A stretch of DNA of 5,845 bases from Bacteroidota bacterium (GCA_021793635.1 JAJYSI010000232.1:1-5845), one strand, 5' to 3'; positions 1-5,845 are shown, numbered from the stretch's first letter. Notes: a model not told the origin generated them from the letters alone. Made by a program: numbers and translations.

Positions 1-581
1 GCGTCGGCTAAAAGTTTGGGAATTTGGATTTCATTGAACCCGAAGTAAGGCAAATTTAATTTCTCAAGATTTTTACCTGACGAGTATTTGATTTTTCCTT
101 CGGTATCGGTAACAAAAATAAAATCACTTACTCTGTTAAGAATATTTTCCAGATGTTCAGAGCGTAACTCTTGCTGCTGCTGAATAACCGGTGCAACTTT
201 AACATCCTCAACTACTAAAATTCCGCCATTGAATGCATCATTTATGTAGACGGGAGAACCTTTCACAATTACTTTTAGTATACCGCGGTCCATAGTCTTA
301 ATATTTTTTACTTCTCTTTCGAAGCTTAAGCCTTCTTTTAAACCGGATATATCTTCATGCAAATTAATTCCTGGGAAAATATTTACGTCTAAAATATTTA
401 TTCCCTCCAAATCGGCTTGTAAGAATTGATAGAGTGCAGCATACTTGAGAAAAACATCATTTACAAAGGAAACTCTCCAATCTGCTGTAAAGGTGAGTAT
501 GCCTATAGGCGCTTGTGCAATGATTTTGGGGACGAATGCCTCAGGATTCATTGCCTGGAATTTCTCTGTTATATTACCCAT
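1..581 (-). CDS. PAS-domain sensory protein, N-terminal part (C-terminus outside window)
   Basis: This open frame reads leftwards from an ATG at 581-579 and runs off the window after 193 codons without a stop. Two PAS-like sensor domains are visible. The first spans about residues 16-125 and opens with APIGILTFTADWRVSFVN, the usual start of a PAS fold. The second starts near residue 146 with ILNRVSDFIFVTDTEGKI, again a typical PAS beginning. A glutamine-rich, probably helical linker (QQQQELRSEHLENI, residues 134-147) joins them. No signal peptide or membrane segment is seen, so this part is cytoplasmic. Tandem PAS domains usually sit in front of a histidine kinase, a GGDEF/EAL domain or a sigma54 activator domain. 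The output domain is outside the window, so ligand and output are unknown. The start has no clear Shine-Dalgarno; an in-frame ATG at residue 11 is an alternative. A promoter-like sequence lies about 40 bases upstream. Confidence 0.82.
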   Translation of the reverse strand, partial: MGNITEKFQAMNPEAFVPKIIAQAPIGILTFTADWRVSFVNDVFLKYAALYQFLQADLEGINILDVNIFPGINLHEDISGLKEGLSFEREVKNIKTMDRGILKVIVKGSPVYINDAFNGGILVVEDVKVAPVIQQQQELRSEHLENILNRVSDFIFVTDTEGKIKYSSGKNLEKLNLPYFGFNEIQIPKLLAD

Positions 582-622
582 GACTTGCTAAATTTTTTAC
601 TATTACCTTTTCTATGACAATT

Positions 623-650
623 ATTATGCTAAAAATTTCCGGAGTATCAA
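623..650 (-). promoter_or_regulatory. Putative sigma70 promoter of the PAS gene
   Basis: Read on the minus strand, TTGATA (650-645) and CATAAT (628-623) are separated by 16 bases. Each box matches the sigma70 consensus at five of six positions. Transcription would start near 616, giving a leader of about 35 bases before the ATG at 581. This is a pattern match in AT-rich DNA, so it is moderately likely only. Confidence 0.4.
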
Positions 651-725
651 ATCAGAAAAAAGCTTAATAAATCAAACAGTATAAAAAGGAAGTAGGTTAC
701 CACCTAACCATTTGAAAATTAAAGG

Positions 726-758
726 ATTAGGGAAGAGTATCTGCTTCCGGCAGCTAAT
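726..758 (-). terminator. Weak candidate terminator downstream of pckG
   Basis: The arms ATTAG-GGAAG (726-735) and CTTCC...CTAAT (744-748 and 754-758) can pair into a ten-base-pair stem with a five-base bulge and an eight-base loop. On the minus strand it is followed by a T-rich stretch (CCTTTAATTTTC). It lies about 140 bases beyond the pckG stop, farther than usual, and the bulge weakens it. The hairpin at 800-834, closer to the stop, is an equally weak alternative. Confidence 0.25.
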
Positions 759-896
759 AATAAATAGAACAAATTCTTAGTCCTGTATATGGAAAATCGG
801 CACCAGAAAATGTATCATTTTGGAGTGGCTGTGCAATAGTAGTCAAAATAAAAAATTTAAGTTTCCCGCGCCGATAACAAAATTCCAGATGTCAAG

Positions 897-2696
897 TTAA
901 TAAATTTTTTCTAATCTTTCTTCGAGATAATTCAATTCTGAAATAAATTCCTTAGGCAGTTTACCGCCGAAAATTTTGAAATAATCTCTAATTTCATTTA
1001 CCTCATCAAGCCAATGTCGGTTATCGATTGATAAAATCTTTTTCAAATTTTCTTTTTGAATTTCCAGACCGGAGATGTCGATTGAATCTTCATCAGGAAC
1101 AAATCCGATCGGTGTTTCTACTGCCGACCCCTCATTATCGGTTCTTTGAAGAATCCATTTCAGCACTCGAATATTTTCACCATATCCTTGCCATATAAAT
1201 TTACCGTTTGAATCTTTTCTAAACCAGTTTACGTAGAAGATTTTTGGTAATTTTTTTTCGTCGGCAGATTTTCCAATTTTTATCCAGTGAGAAAAATAAT
1301 CGCCCATGTTATATCCGCAGAAAGGCAGCATTGCAAAAGGATCGTGTCTTAATTTTCCAACCTTTCCTTCCGCCGCCGCAGTAGTTTCTGACGAGACGAT
1401 TGCGCCAAGGAATGCGCCATGCTGCCAGTTGAATGCCTGGTAAACTAACGGGACAACCTCGCTTCTTCTTCCGCCGAATAGAATTGCCGAAATCGGAACA
1501 CCTTTGGGATCTTCCCATGCAGGATCAATAACCGGACACTGGTTTGCAGGCGAAGTAAACCTTGAATTTGGATGCGCTGCTTTAGTATTTTTTTTCGGCG
1601 TCCATTCTTTTCCAAACCAGTCAAATAGCTTTTCAGGTTTATTTTGAGTGAGACCTTCCCACCAGACATCATTATCCGGAGTTAAAGCAACGTTTGTAAA
1701 AATCGTATTCTTCTGCATGGACATAATTGCGTTTGGATTAGTGTCCATCGAAGTTCCTGGAACTACTCCAAAGAAGCCTGCTTCAGGATTTATCGCATAC
1801 AATCTTCCGTCCTCGCCAAACTTTAGCCATGCTATATCGTCGCCCACTGTTTCAACTTTCCATCCCGGAATGGTTGGAGTCAGCATTGCCAAGTTAGTTT
1901 TACCGCATGCACTTGGAAATGCTGCTGCAATATATTTCTTTATTCCTTCAGGAGAAGTTATACCGACAATCAGCATATGCTCTGCAAGCCATCCTTCATC
2001 CTTTGCCATGCATGAGGCTATTCGAAGAGCAAAACATTTTTTACCTAGCAAAGCATTGCCGCCGTATCCGCTTCCAAAAGACCAGATGCTTCTCTCTTCA
2101 GGGAAATGGACAATATATTTTTCTTCGTTACATGGCCATGGAATATCTTTTGAATTATCGTCCAAAGGCATACCTACCGAGTGAAGGCAATGAACAAATT
2201 CTCCGTTTCCTAAAACATCAAGGACTTCTTTTCCTATCCGTGTCATTATTTTCATATTACATACGACGTACGGAGAATCTGTTATCTCAACTCCGATGTG
2301 AGAAATGTTCGATCCCAGCGGTCCCATGCTGAACGGAATAACATACATAGTTCTTCCTTTCATTGAGCCGTTAAACTTCTTAAGCATAATCTCTTTCATC
2401 GCTGCCGGATCTTCCCAGTTATTTGTTGGTCCGGCATCTTCTTTCTTTTTACTGCAGATAAAAGTTCTGTCTTCTACTCTTGCAACATCGGATGGATCTG
2501 AGCGGGAGTAAAAACTGTTTGGTCTTTTCTCTTCATTTAATTTGATGAAAGTCCCTTTTTCAATTAATAAAGAAGTCAGGTTATTGAATTCTTCTTCAGA
2601 ACCGGTACACCAGTGGACAGAATCAGGTTTGCATAGTTTTGCTATGTCATCAACCCAATTTAATAATTCAATATTTTTTGTCATTGATTTATCCAT
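897..2696 (-). CDS. pckG: Phosphoenolpyruvate carboxykinase (GTP-dependent)
   Basis: This cytoplasmic enzyme interconverts oxaloacetate plus GTP with phosphoenolpyruvate, CO2 and GDP. It is the committing step of gluconeogenesis from TCA intermediates and can run in the anaplerotic direction. At 599 residues it is full length for the GTP family (about 600-620) and unlike the shorter ATP type. Visible hallmarks include the P-loop FPSACGKTN (260-268) with the reactive cysteine C264, and the metal/phosphate motif VGDDIAW (284-290). Metal ligands equivalent to the vertebrate enzyme's are K220 (in [11 protein letters not shown]), H240 (in AEHMLI) and D287. Substrate arginines sit in VARVED (R73), NSRF (R379) and FGGRR (R410). 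The mobile lid is [10 protein letters not shown] (435-444). All catalytic residues appear intact. The start is ATG at 2696-2694; a second in-frame ATG is at codon 5, and neither has a clear Shine-Dalgarno. The gene is divergent from mlaE and on the same strand as the PAS gene, but 315 bases away. Confidence 0.97.
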   Translation of the reverse strand: MDKSMTKNIELLNWVDDIAKLCKPDSVHWCTGSEEEFNNLTSLLIEKGTFIKLNEEKRPNSFYSRSDPSDVARVEDRTFICSKKKEDAGPTNNWEDPAAMKEIMLKKFNGSMKGRTMYVIPFSMGPLGSNISHIGVEITDSPYVVCNMKIMTRIGKEVLDVLGNGEFVHCLHSVGMPLDDNSKDIPWPCNEEKYIVHFPEERSIWSFGSGYGGNALLGKKCFALRIASCMAKDEGWLAEHMLIVGITSPEGIKKYIAAAFPSACGKTNLAMLTPTIPGWKVETVGDDIAWLKFGEDGRLYAINPEAGFFGVVPGTSMDTNPNAIMSMQKNTIFTNVALTPDNDVWWEGLTQNKPEKLFDWFGKEWTPKKNTKAAHPNSRFTSPANQCPVIDPAWEDPKGVPISAILFGGRRSEVVPLVYQAFNWQHGAFLGAIVSSETTAAAEGKVGKLRHDPFAMLPFCGYNMGDYFSHWIKIGKSADEKKLPKIFYVNWFRKDSNGKFIWQGYGENIRVLKWILQRTDNEGSAVETPIGFVPDEDSIDISGLEIQKENLKKILSIDNRHWLDEVNEIRDYFKIFGGKLPKEFISELNYLEERLEKIY

Positions 2697-2946
2697 ATAA
2701 GTAGAGATTGTTTAAAAGAAAATCCAGAAGTCAAATTAAAATTCAACATCAATTAAAGTAGACAATATTTTTGGGAGCTCACGCTGGTGAGAGTGTTGAA
2801 ACTACTCCAGAAACAACGCTGAATAAAATATGATTTATCCGCAATGGCGCAAAAATAAAAAAAAGACAACAGCCGCACAATCTTAATAATTACTTCTGCA
2901 TAGAATTTTTAGTAAATTAAATTATCTAATTTTAACGGATTATCGA
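2697..2946. promoter_or_regulatory. Divergent intergenic region between pckG and mlaE
   Basis: These 250 bases must hold the control regions of two oppositely directed genes. No strong consensus promoter is seen for either. On the minus strand a poor pair, TTGCGC and TATTTT (2830-2825) spaced by 16, would start a pckG transcript near 2818, just ahead of the foldable element at 2774-2808. Toward mlaE the last 65 bases are very AT-rich with no clear -35 box. No small coding frame is convincing. Confidence 0.4.
2774..2808. other. Compact potential three-way-junction RNA element
   Basis: Three helices can form with almost no unpaired bases between them. GGAG (2774-2777) pairs with CTCC (2805-2808) and closes the element. 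CTCAC (2778-2782) pairs with GTGAG (2787-2791) around a GCTG loop. AGT (2792-2794) pairs with ACT (2801-2803) around a six-base loop, leaving only A2804 free at the junction. The fold is possible from either strand. On the minus strand it would sit in the pckG leader, about 80-110 bases ahead of the start codon. The helices are short, so it may be chance. I do not recognise a known riboswitch class. Confidence 0.25.
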
Positions 2947-3720
2947 TTGATTAAAAATTTTATACAAAAATTAGGGAATAAGACTCTAAAGTTTATTCAA
3001 GAAATTGGTCAAATTGCCGAATTGTTTTGGGGAATAGTGAAAAACTTTTACACAATTCCTCGCAGCAGAGCAATTATTCTATATCAGATGGAACATATCG
3101 GAGTCAATTCATTACCGCTTGTAATGATCATTGCTATTTTTACCGGAGCTGTTTCTGCGTGGCAGGCAGCATATCAATTAAAAGGAATCGCTCCGCTGTC
3201 ATTTCTTGGCGGTTCTACCAGCAGAGCAATTATTACAGAGCTTGGTCCGGTATTAACCGGAATTGTAATAGCAGGCAGAGTAGGCGCTTCCATTGCGGCT
3301 GAGCTTGGTACGATGAAAGTAACTGAACAGATAGATGCCCTGGAAACTATGGCAATAAGTCCGATAAGATATTTGGCAATGCCGCGGTTTATTGCCTCGG
3401 TTGTTATGCTTCCGCTGCTTGTTATTTTTGCAGATACAATTGCTGTCTTCGGTGCCTTCATTGTTTCCAATTATTTTTTGGGAGTTTCCTTCTCGGTGTT
3501 CTTCCTTTCGGTTAAAAGATTTTTTGTATTTGGAGATCTGCTTGCCGGATTAGTAAAAACAATTTTCTTCGGCGGTGTAACAGCTTTGCTCGGATGCCAT
3601 ATAGGATTTAAAACCGAAGGCGGTGCCGAAGGAGTCGGGCTTTCAACAATTAGATCATTCGTACTTTCATCTGCTATGATTTTAATCCTTGATTACTTCC
3701 TTTGGATGCTGATTTTCTAA
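2947..3720 (+). CDS. mlaE: MlaE-family phospholipid ABC transporter permease
   Basis: This inner-membrane permease belongs to the MlaE (DUF140/YrbE) family. Such proteins pair with an ATPase (MlaF) and an MCE protein (MlaD) to move phospholipids between inner and outer membrane. At 257 residues it has the family's normal length. The signature region is residues 98-135: ELGPVLTGIVIAGRVGASI followed by AAELGTMKVTEQIDALETM. The conserved C-terminal GGAEGVGLSTIRSFV is at 225-239. Hydrophobic segments lie at about 52-74, 100-118, 148-178, 195-218 and 237-256. The start is taken as TTG at 2947 because no ATG occurs upstream before the in-frame stop at 2887, and the next ATG (codon 48) would remove the normal amphipathic N-terminus. 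The Shine-Dalgarno is weak. No ATPase or MCE gene follows; instead there is a hairpin-rich gap and then ilvE, so this copy looks monocistronic. Its partners would have to be elsewhere. Confidence 0.92.
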   Translation: MIKNFIQKLGNKTLKFIQEIGQIAELFWGIVKNFYTIPRSRAIILYQMEHIGVNSLPLVMIIAIFTGAVSAWQAAYQLKGIAPLSFLGGSTSRAIITELGPVLTGIVIAGRVGASIAAELGTMKVTEQIDALETMAISPIRYLAMPRFIASVVMLPLLVIFADTIAVFGAFIVSNYFLGVSFSVFFLSVKRFFVFGDLLAGLVKTIFFGGVTALLGCHIGFKTEGGAEGVGLSTIRSFVLSSAMILILDYFLWMLIF

Positions 3721-3727
3721 GTATAAA

Positions 3728-3781
3728 ATGACTGTGTAGAAAAGCCACGACTGTGACAACGATCGTGGAGTTTTCAGTCAT
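3728..3781. repeat. Nested inverted repeat directly behind mlaE
   Basis: ATGACTG (3728-3734) is repeated inverted as CAGTCAT (3775-3781). Inside it, CCACGA (3745-3750) pairs with TCGTGG (3763-3768), and AAAA (3740-3743) can face TTTT (3771-3774). The whole forms one long interrupted hairpin starting 8 bases after the mlaE stop. It lacks the T-run of a standard intrinsic terminator, although it could help end or stabilise the mlaE transcript. A remnant of a small palindromic element is another possibility. Confidence 0.5.
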
Positions 3782-3792
3782 CTATAAAAAAA

Positions 3793-3822
3793 TTGATTGA
3801 CTATGTAGGTTATAAATATTAT
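3793..3822 (+). promoter_or_regulatory. Possible promoter within the mlaE-ilvE spacer
   Basis: TTGATT (3793-3798) and TATTAT (3817-3822) are spaced by 18 bases and match the sigma70 boxes at four and five of six positions. Transcription would begin near 3829, just ahead of two strong hairpins. In AT-rich DNA such matches arise by chance, so it gains weight only from what follows it. Confidence 0.3.
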
Positions 3823-3828
3823 GTTGCG

Positions 3829-3910
3829 TTAGTTCCGATTCATTAAGTTATTCTCACCGCTTAATGAATCTTCCCCATGCCCGGTAGCCCTCCACCGGGC
3901 ATTTTATTTT
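3829..3910 (+). ncRNA. Candidate small RNA of about 80 bases
   Basis: A transcript from the promoter-like boxes at 3793-3822 would contain two hairpins and end at a good intrinsic terminator. Hairpin 1 has a perfect 11-base-pair stem (3837-3847 with 3860-3870) and a 12-base loop containing CTCACC. Hairpin 2 is the terminator stem (3877-3884 with 3895-3902), whose loop contains CCCTCC. Both loops resemble the anti-Shine-Dalgarno end of 16S rRNA, a feature of some small RNAs that bind ribosome binding sites. No coding frame is apparent. The alternative is that this is simply the 3' end of the mlaE message. I recognise no known RNA family. Confidence 0.3.
3877..3910 (+). terminator. Intrinsic terminator in the mlaE-ilvE spacer
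   Basis: An eight-base-pair stem, ATGCCCGG (3877-3884) with CCGGGCAT (3895-3902), closes a ten-base loop and runs straight into a T-rich tail (TTTATTTT). It is the strongest GC stem in the spacer. It should stop transcripts from mlaE, or from a small RNA within the spacer, before ilvE. Confidence 0.8.
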
Positions 3911-3923
3911 CATCATATCTTAG

Positions 3924-3952
3924 TTTAAACTTTGCAATATTTTTTGTAAAAT
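3924..3952 (+). promoter_or_regulatory. Putative ilvE promoter
   Basis: TTTAAA (3924-3929) and TAAAAT (3947-3952) are spaced by 17 bases and match the sigma70 boxes at four and five of six positions. Transcription would start near 3959, about 34 bases before the ilvE start. The terminator just upstream makes a promoter here necessary. The exact boxes are uncertain because the DNA is AT-rich. Confidence 0.35.
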
Positions 3953-3992
3953 GAATTTGAAATTTACCAATTTAAGTTGAAATGGTGACACA

Positions 3993-5078
3993 ATGGAAAA
4001 AATCAAATATGATTTAGTTGAAAGAAAAAGTCCGGTTAAACTGCCGGATAACCTCCCATTTGGAAAATATTTTACAGACCATGTTTTCGAAATGGACTAT
4101 TCTACAAGTAAAGGATGGCATAATCCGATAATAAAAAAAGTAGAAAACCTATCTCTTCATCCCGGAACAATGTTTCTTCATTATGGTCAAGGAGTGTTTG
4201 ACGGATTAAAAGCATTTAAGAATGAGAATGATGAAGTCGTAATTTTCCGTCTTGAAAAACATATCGAAAGACTCAACAATTCTTCAAAAAAAGTTTGCAT
4301 ACCAGCTGTAGATCCTGAATTTTTATATCAGGCAATCGTAGAGTTAGTGTCAGTTGAAAGAGACTGGATTCCATCAAAGTTTGGTGAATCATTATATATC
4401 CGTCCGTTTATTTTTGGTACCGAGGCGTTTTTAGGAGTGCATCCTTCAGATACCTACAAGCTTATAGTTTTGCTTTCACCTGTAGGTCCGTATTATCCGG
4501 AAGGATTTAAACCGGTAAAAATTTTAGTGCAGGATGATTATGTTCGTGCCGTAAGAAAAGGATTGGGAGATTGCAAGACACCTGCAAACTATGCCGCAAG
4601 TTTATTAGCTGCTGAAGAAGCTAAGAAAAAAGGATTTACTCAGGTACTTTGGCTTGATGGAGTTGAACAAAAGTATATCGAAGAAGTCGGTACGATGAAT
4701 ATCTTCATTCAATTTAAAAATGAAATAGCTACTCCAAAGCTCGGCGGCAGCATACTTCCCGGAGTTACAAGGGATTCCGTTATTCATATTTTAAAAGATT
4801 GGGGAATGAATGTTAAAGAAAGATTAATCAGTATTGAAGAAGTTATTGACGAATACAAAAATGGAAACGTAGTTGGCGTGTTCGGAACCGGCACAGCGGC
4901 AGTCATTTCTTCGGTAGGCTTGCTTAACTTCAAAGGTTTCGAGATGAAATTTAACGGCGGCAATCCGGGCGAGCTTGATCTAAAACTTTTTAATGAGTTA
5001 ACTTCAATTCATTATGGTAAGATTGACGATAAGCATGGCTGGTTAACCCATGTCGAAAAAAAAGAAATAGAAGTTTAA
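3993..5078 (+). CDS. ilvE: Branched-chain amino acid aminotransferase
   Basis: This cytoplasmic PLP enzyme of fold type IV transfers the amino group between glutamate and the 2-keto acids of leucine, isoleucine and valine. It is the last step of their synthesis and the first of their breakdown. At 361 residues it belongs to the larger form also found in eukaryotes, not the roughly 310-residue E. coli IlvE form. Visible motifs are YGQGVFDGLKAF (64-75), LYIRPFIFGTEAFLGV (134-149), the cofactor lysine K195 in GDCKTPANYAASL (192-204), the PLP-contacting glutamate E231 in EEVGTMNIF (230-238) and the phosphate-binding FGTGTAA (297-303). The mammalian CXXC redox switch is absent: those positions read AVIS. 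Translation starts at ATG 3993, preceded at four bases by GGTGA (3984-3988), the clearest Shine-Dalgarno in the window. The gene is flanked by terminators and appears monocistronic. Substrate preference among branched-chain acids cannot be read from the sequence. Confidence 0.95.
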   Translation: MEKIKYDLVERKSPVKLPDNLPFGKYFTDHVFEMDYSTSKGWHNPIIKKVENLSLHPGTMFLHYGQGVFDGLKAFKNENDEVVIFRLEKHIERLNNSSKKVCIPAVDPEFLYQAIVELVSVERDWIPSKFGESLYIRPFIFGTEAFLGVHPSDTYKLIVLLSPVGPYYPEGFKPVKILVQDDYVRAVRKGLGDCKTPANYAASLLAAEEAKKKGFTQVLWLDGVEQKYIEEVGTMNIFIQFKNEIATPKLGGSILPGVTRDSVIHILKDWGMNVKERLISIEEVIDEYKNGNVVGVFGTGTAAVISSVGLLNFKGFEMKFNGGNPGELDLKLFNELTSIHYGKIDDKHGWLTHVEKKEIEV

Positions 5079-5130
5079 GATTATAAACTAACTTTTCTTT
5101 ATAGAAAATTTAATTTTATCCTTTCAAAGT

Positions 5131-5180
5131 AAGAGCTCAGCGTTAAAAGAATTTCCTTGACTGCTGAGCTTTTTTATTTT
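5131..5180 (+). terminator. Intrinsic terminator of ilvE
   Basis: AGCTCAGC (5134-5141) pairs perfectly with GCTGAGCT (5163-5170). The stem can be lengthened by the upstream AAG against the first T's. A loop of about 21 bases separates the arms, and the stem runs into a T-tract (TTTTTTATTTT). It begins about 50 bases after the ilvE stop and insulates lexA from ilvE transcription. Confidence 0.8.
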
Positions 5181-5244
5181 ATTACTAATTCAAATTTTTC
5201 TTTTCATTAGTCTCAAATCACCTTTTACAAAATTCTTTAATTAG

Positions 5245-5287
5245 CACTTGACAAGTGAACATCTGCGCACTATATTTGTAGTGAACA
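5245..5287. promoter_or_regulatory. Putative LexA operator: paired inverted repeats over the lexA promoter
   Basis: Two inverted repeats with related arms lie side by side. Site 1 is CACTT-GAC-AAGTG (5245-5257), and it contains the TTGACA box. Site 2 is CACTA-TATTTG-TAGTG (5268-5283), and it contains the TATATT box. Each is followed directly by AACA, so AGTGAACA occurs at 5254-5261 and again at 5280-5287. LexA proteins normally repress their own genes, so these are natural candidate operators, but binding is inferred from position only. The arms match neither the E. coli box (CTGT-N8-ACAG) nor the Bacillus-type box (GAAC-N4-GTTC). Confidence 0.5.
5248..5276 (+). promoter_or_regulatory. lexA promoter
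   Basis: TTGACA (5248-5253), a perfect -35 box, is followed after exactly 17 bases by TATATT (5271-5276), five of six for the -10 box. It is the best promoter in the window. Transcription should start near 5283, leaving a leader of under 20 bases before the ATG at 5301. Both boxes are covered by inverted repeats, so the promoter is probably repressible. Confidence 0.75.
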
Positions 5288-5300
5288 AATGAGTACTGTT

Positions 5301-5845
5301 ATGAAAACACAATTAACTGAACGGCAGGAAGAAATTTTAACCTTCATAAAACAATTTCGTGAGGAGAACGGCTATCCACCTACTTTAAGAGAAATTGGTA
5401 AGAAATTTGGAATATCTTCAACATTTGGAGTTAAGCGTCATCTTGATGCTCTTGTTAAAAAAGGATACTTAAACATTGAAAGCAATGCGAGCCGTGGAAT
5501 TTCTTTCTCTAAAGATGAAAATGCTGCCAACATTTTTAATTTAGAAAAAGAACTCGGATTTCAAAAAGTGCCTGTTGTTGGACGAGTAGCCGCCGGAACT
5601 CCGATTTTAGCGGAAGAGAATATTGAAGGCAATGTAATTCTAGATTCATCCTTTATCAAAAGATCCGAAGACAGCTTTGCACTCAAAGTTAAAGGCGACA
5701 GTATGATTAACGTCGGAATATATGAAGGCGATTTAGTAATCGTTTCTTCCAAGCGAGATATTCATAATGGTGATATTGTAGTTGCAATGCTGAACAATGA
5801 GGCAACGGTAAAGACTTATGAAATTAAAAATGATAAAATTAAGCT
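5301..5845 (+). CDS. lexA: LexA repressor, SOS response (C-terminus outside window)
   Basis: LexA represses DNA-damage genes and is inactivated by RecA-stimulated self-cleavage. The visible 181 codons cover nearly all of the usual 200-215 residues. The N-terminal winged helix-turn-helix opens with LTERQEEILTFI and continues through YPPTLREIGKKFGIS (25-39) to LVKKGYL (51-57). The C-terminal S24 peptidase domain shows the cleavage site A98-G99 in GRVAAGTP, the nucleophile S134 in KGDSM and the general-base lysine K171 in ATVKTY. All are equivalent to the E. coli residues, so the protein should be functional. The start is placed at ATG 5301 because the protein then begins MKTQLTERQ like relatives and a short leader remains. 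An in-frame ATG at 5289 would add four residues but lies only about six bases after the expected transcription start. Neither start has a strong Shine-Dalgarno. Confidence 0.96.
   Translation, partial: MKTQLTERQEEILTFIKQFREENGYPPTLREIGKKFGISSTFGVKRHLDALVKKGYLNIESNASRGISFSKDENAANIFNLEKELGFQKVPVVGRVAAGTPILAEENIEGNVILDSSFIKRSEDSFALKVKGDSMINVGIYEGDLVIVSSKRDIHNGDIVVAMLNNEATVKTYEIKNDKIK

Larger units (their letters stand above)
582..896. other. Intergenic region between the PAS gene and pckG; no gene seen
   Basis: These 315 bases contain no convincing coding frame on either strand. They hold the promoter-like boxes of the PAS gene at 623-650, a small hairpin at 695-709 (GGTTA/TAACC), a bulged hairpin at 726-758, and a further bulged hairpin at 800-834 built around AAAATG-TAT-CATTTT (807-821). 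The last two lie downstream of the pckG stop and are the likeliest places for that transcript to end. Nothing else stands out. Confidence 0.6.

Noticed and set aside
426..617. Small plus-strand frame at the left end
   Set aside because: It is antisense to the start of the PAS protein, and its content is low-complexity and cysteine-rich with no family resemblance.
695..709. GGTTA/TAACC hairpin as a terminator
   Set aside because: The stem is only five base pairs with low stability, so it was listed only as part of the intergenic description.
1648..2332. Long plus-strand open frames (up to 178 codons) opposite the carboxykinase gene
   Set aside because: They lie entirely antisense to a well-conserved 599-residue enzyme and their translations show no recognisable domain.
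2783..2808. Resemblance of CTGGTGAG...GAAAC to a hammerhead ribozyme core
   Set aside because: The core position A of CTGATGA is replaced by G, there is no stem II between the two core parts, and the needed stem I overlaps the core itself.
3174..3470. 98-codon minus-strand frame inside mlaE
   Set aside because: It overlaps the most conserved part of the permease in antisense and is a composition shadow of it.
3848..3992. Attenuator or T-box control of ilvE by the spacer hairpins
   Set aside because: No T-box conserved sequence and no leader peptide with runs of Leu, Ile or Val codons is visible, and a promoter-like sequence lies between the terminator and ilvE.
5281..5303. E. coli-, Bacillus- or cyanobacteria-type LexA box around the lexA start
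   Set aside because: GAAC and AGTACTGTT are present, but no partner half-site occurs at the required spacing for CTGT-N8-ACAG, GAAC-N4-GTTC or the cyanobacterial form.

Overview
The window (5,845 bases, AT-rich) carries five protein genes of a Gram-negative-type bacterium. Three things suggest the Bacteroidota/Chlorobi/Ignavibacteria side of the tree: a GTP-type PEP carboxykinase, a large-type branched-chain aminotransferase, and mostly weak or absent Shine-Dalgarno sites alongside ordinary sigma70-like promoters. Ignavibacteria is my best guess. It rests on the overall character of the proteins, not on a database comparison. The MlaE-type permease implies an outer membrane.

Layout. On the minus strand are the N-terminal part of a two-PAS-domain sensory protein (1-581, cut by the window edge) and, upstream of it, a complete GTP-dependent phosphoenolpyruvate carboxykinase (897-2696). 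The 315-base gap between them holds a promoter for the PAS gene and weak hairpins that may end the carboxykinase transcript. A 250-base divergent spacer (2697-2946) separates the carboxykinase from the plus-strand genes and contains a compact potential three-way-junction RNA fold. On the plus strand come an MlaE-family lipid transport permease (2947-3720), a structured 272-base intergenic region, a branched-chain amino acid aminotransferase (3993-5078), an intrinsic terminator, and the LexA SOS repressor (5301 to the right edge, C-terminus missing).

The genes look like separate transcription units, not one operon. Terminators follow mlaE and ilvE, and lexA has its own strong promoter. The functions are core ones: gluconeogenesis, outer-membrane lipid asymmetry, branched-chain amino acid synthesis or breakdown, and DNA-damage control. 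I see no mobile element, CRISPR array, tRNA, rRNA or defence system.

The points most worth checking are non-coding. (1) The lexA promoter has two inverted repeats with related CACTW/WAGTGAACA arms, lying on the -35 and -10 boxes, so it is a candidate LexA operator of unfamiliar sequence. (2) The mlaE-ilvE spacer has a promoter-like sequence, two strong hairpins with C-rich anti-Shine-Dalgarno-like loops, and a terminator, which together resemble a small RNA gene. (3) A nested inverted repeat lies directly behind mlaE. (4) The mlaE gene stands alone, without the ATPase and MCE-protein genes that usually follow it.
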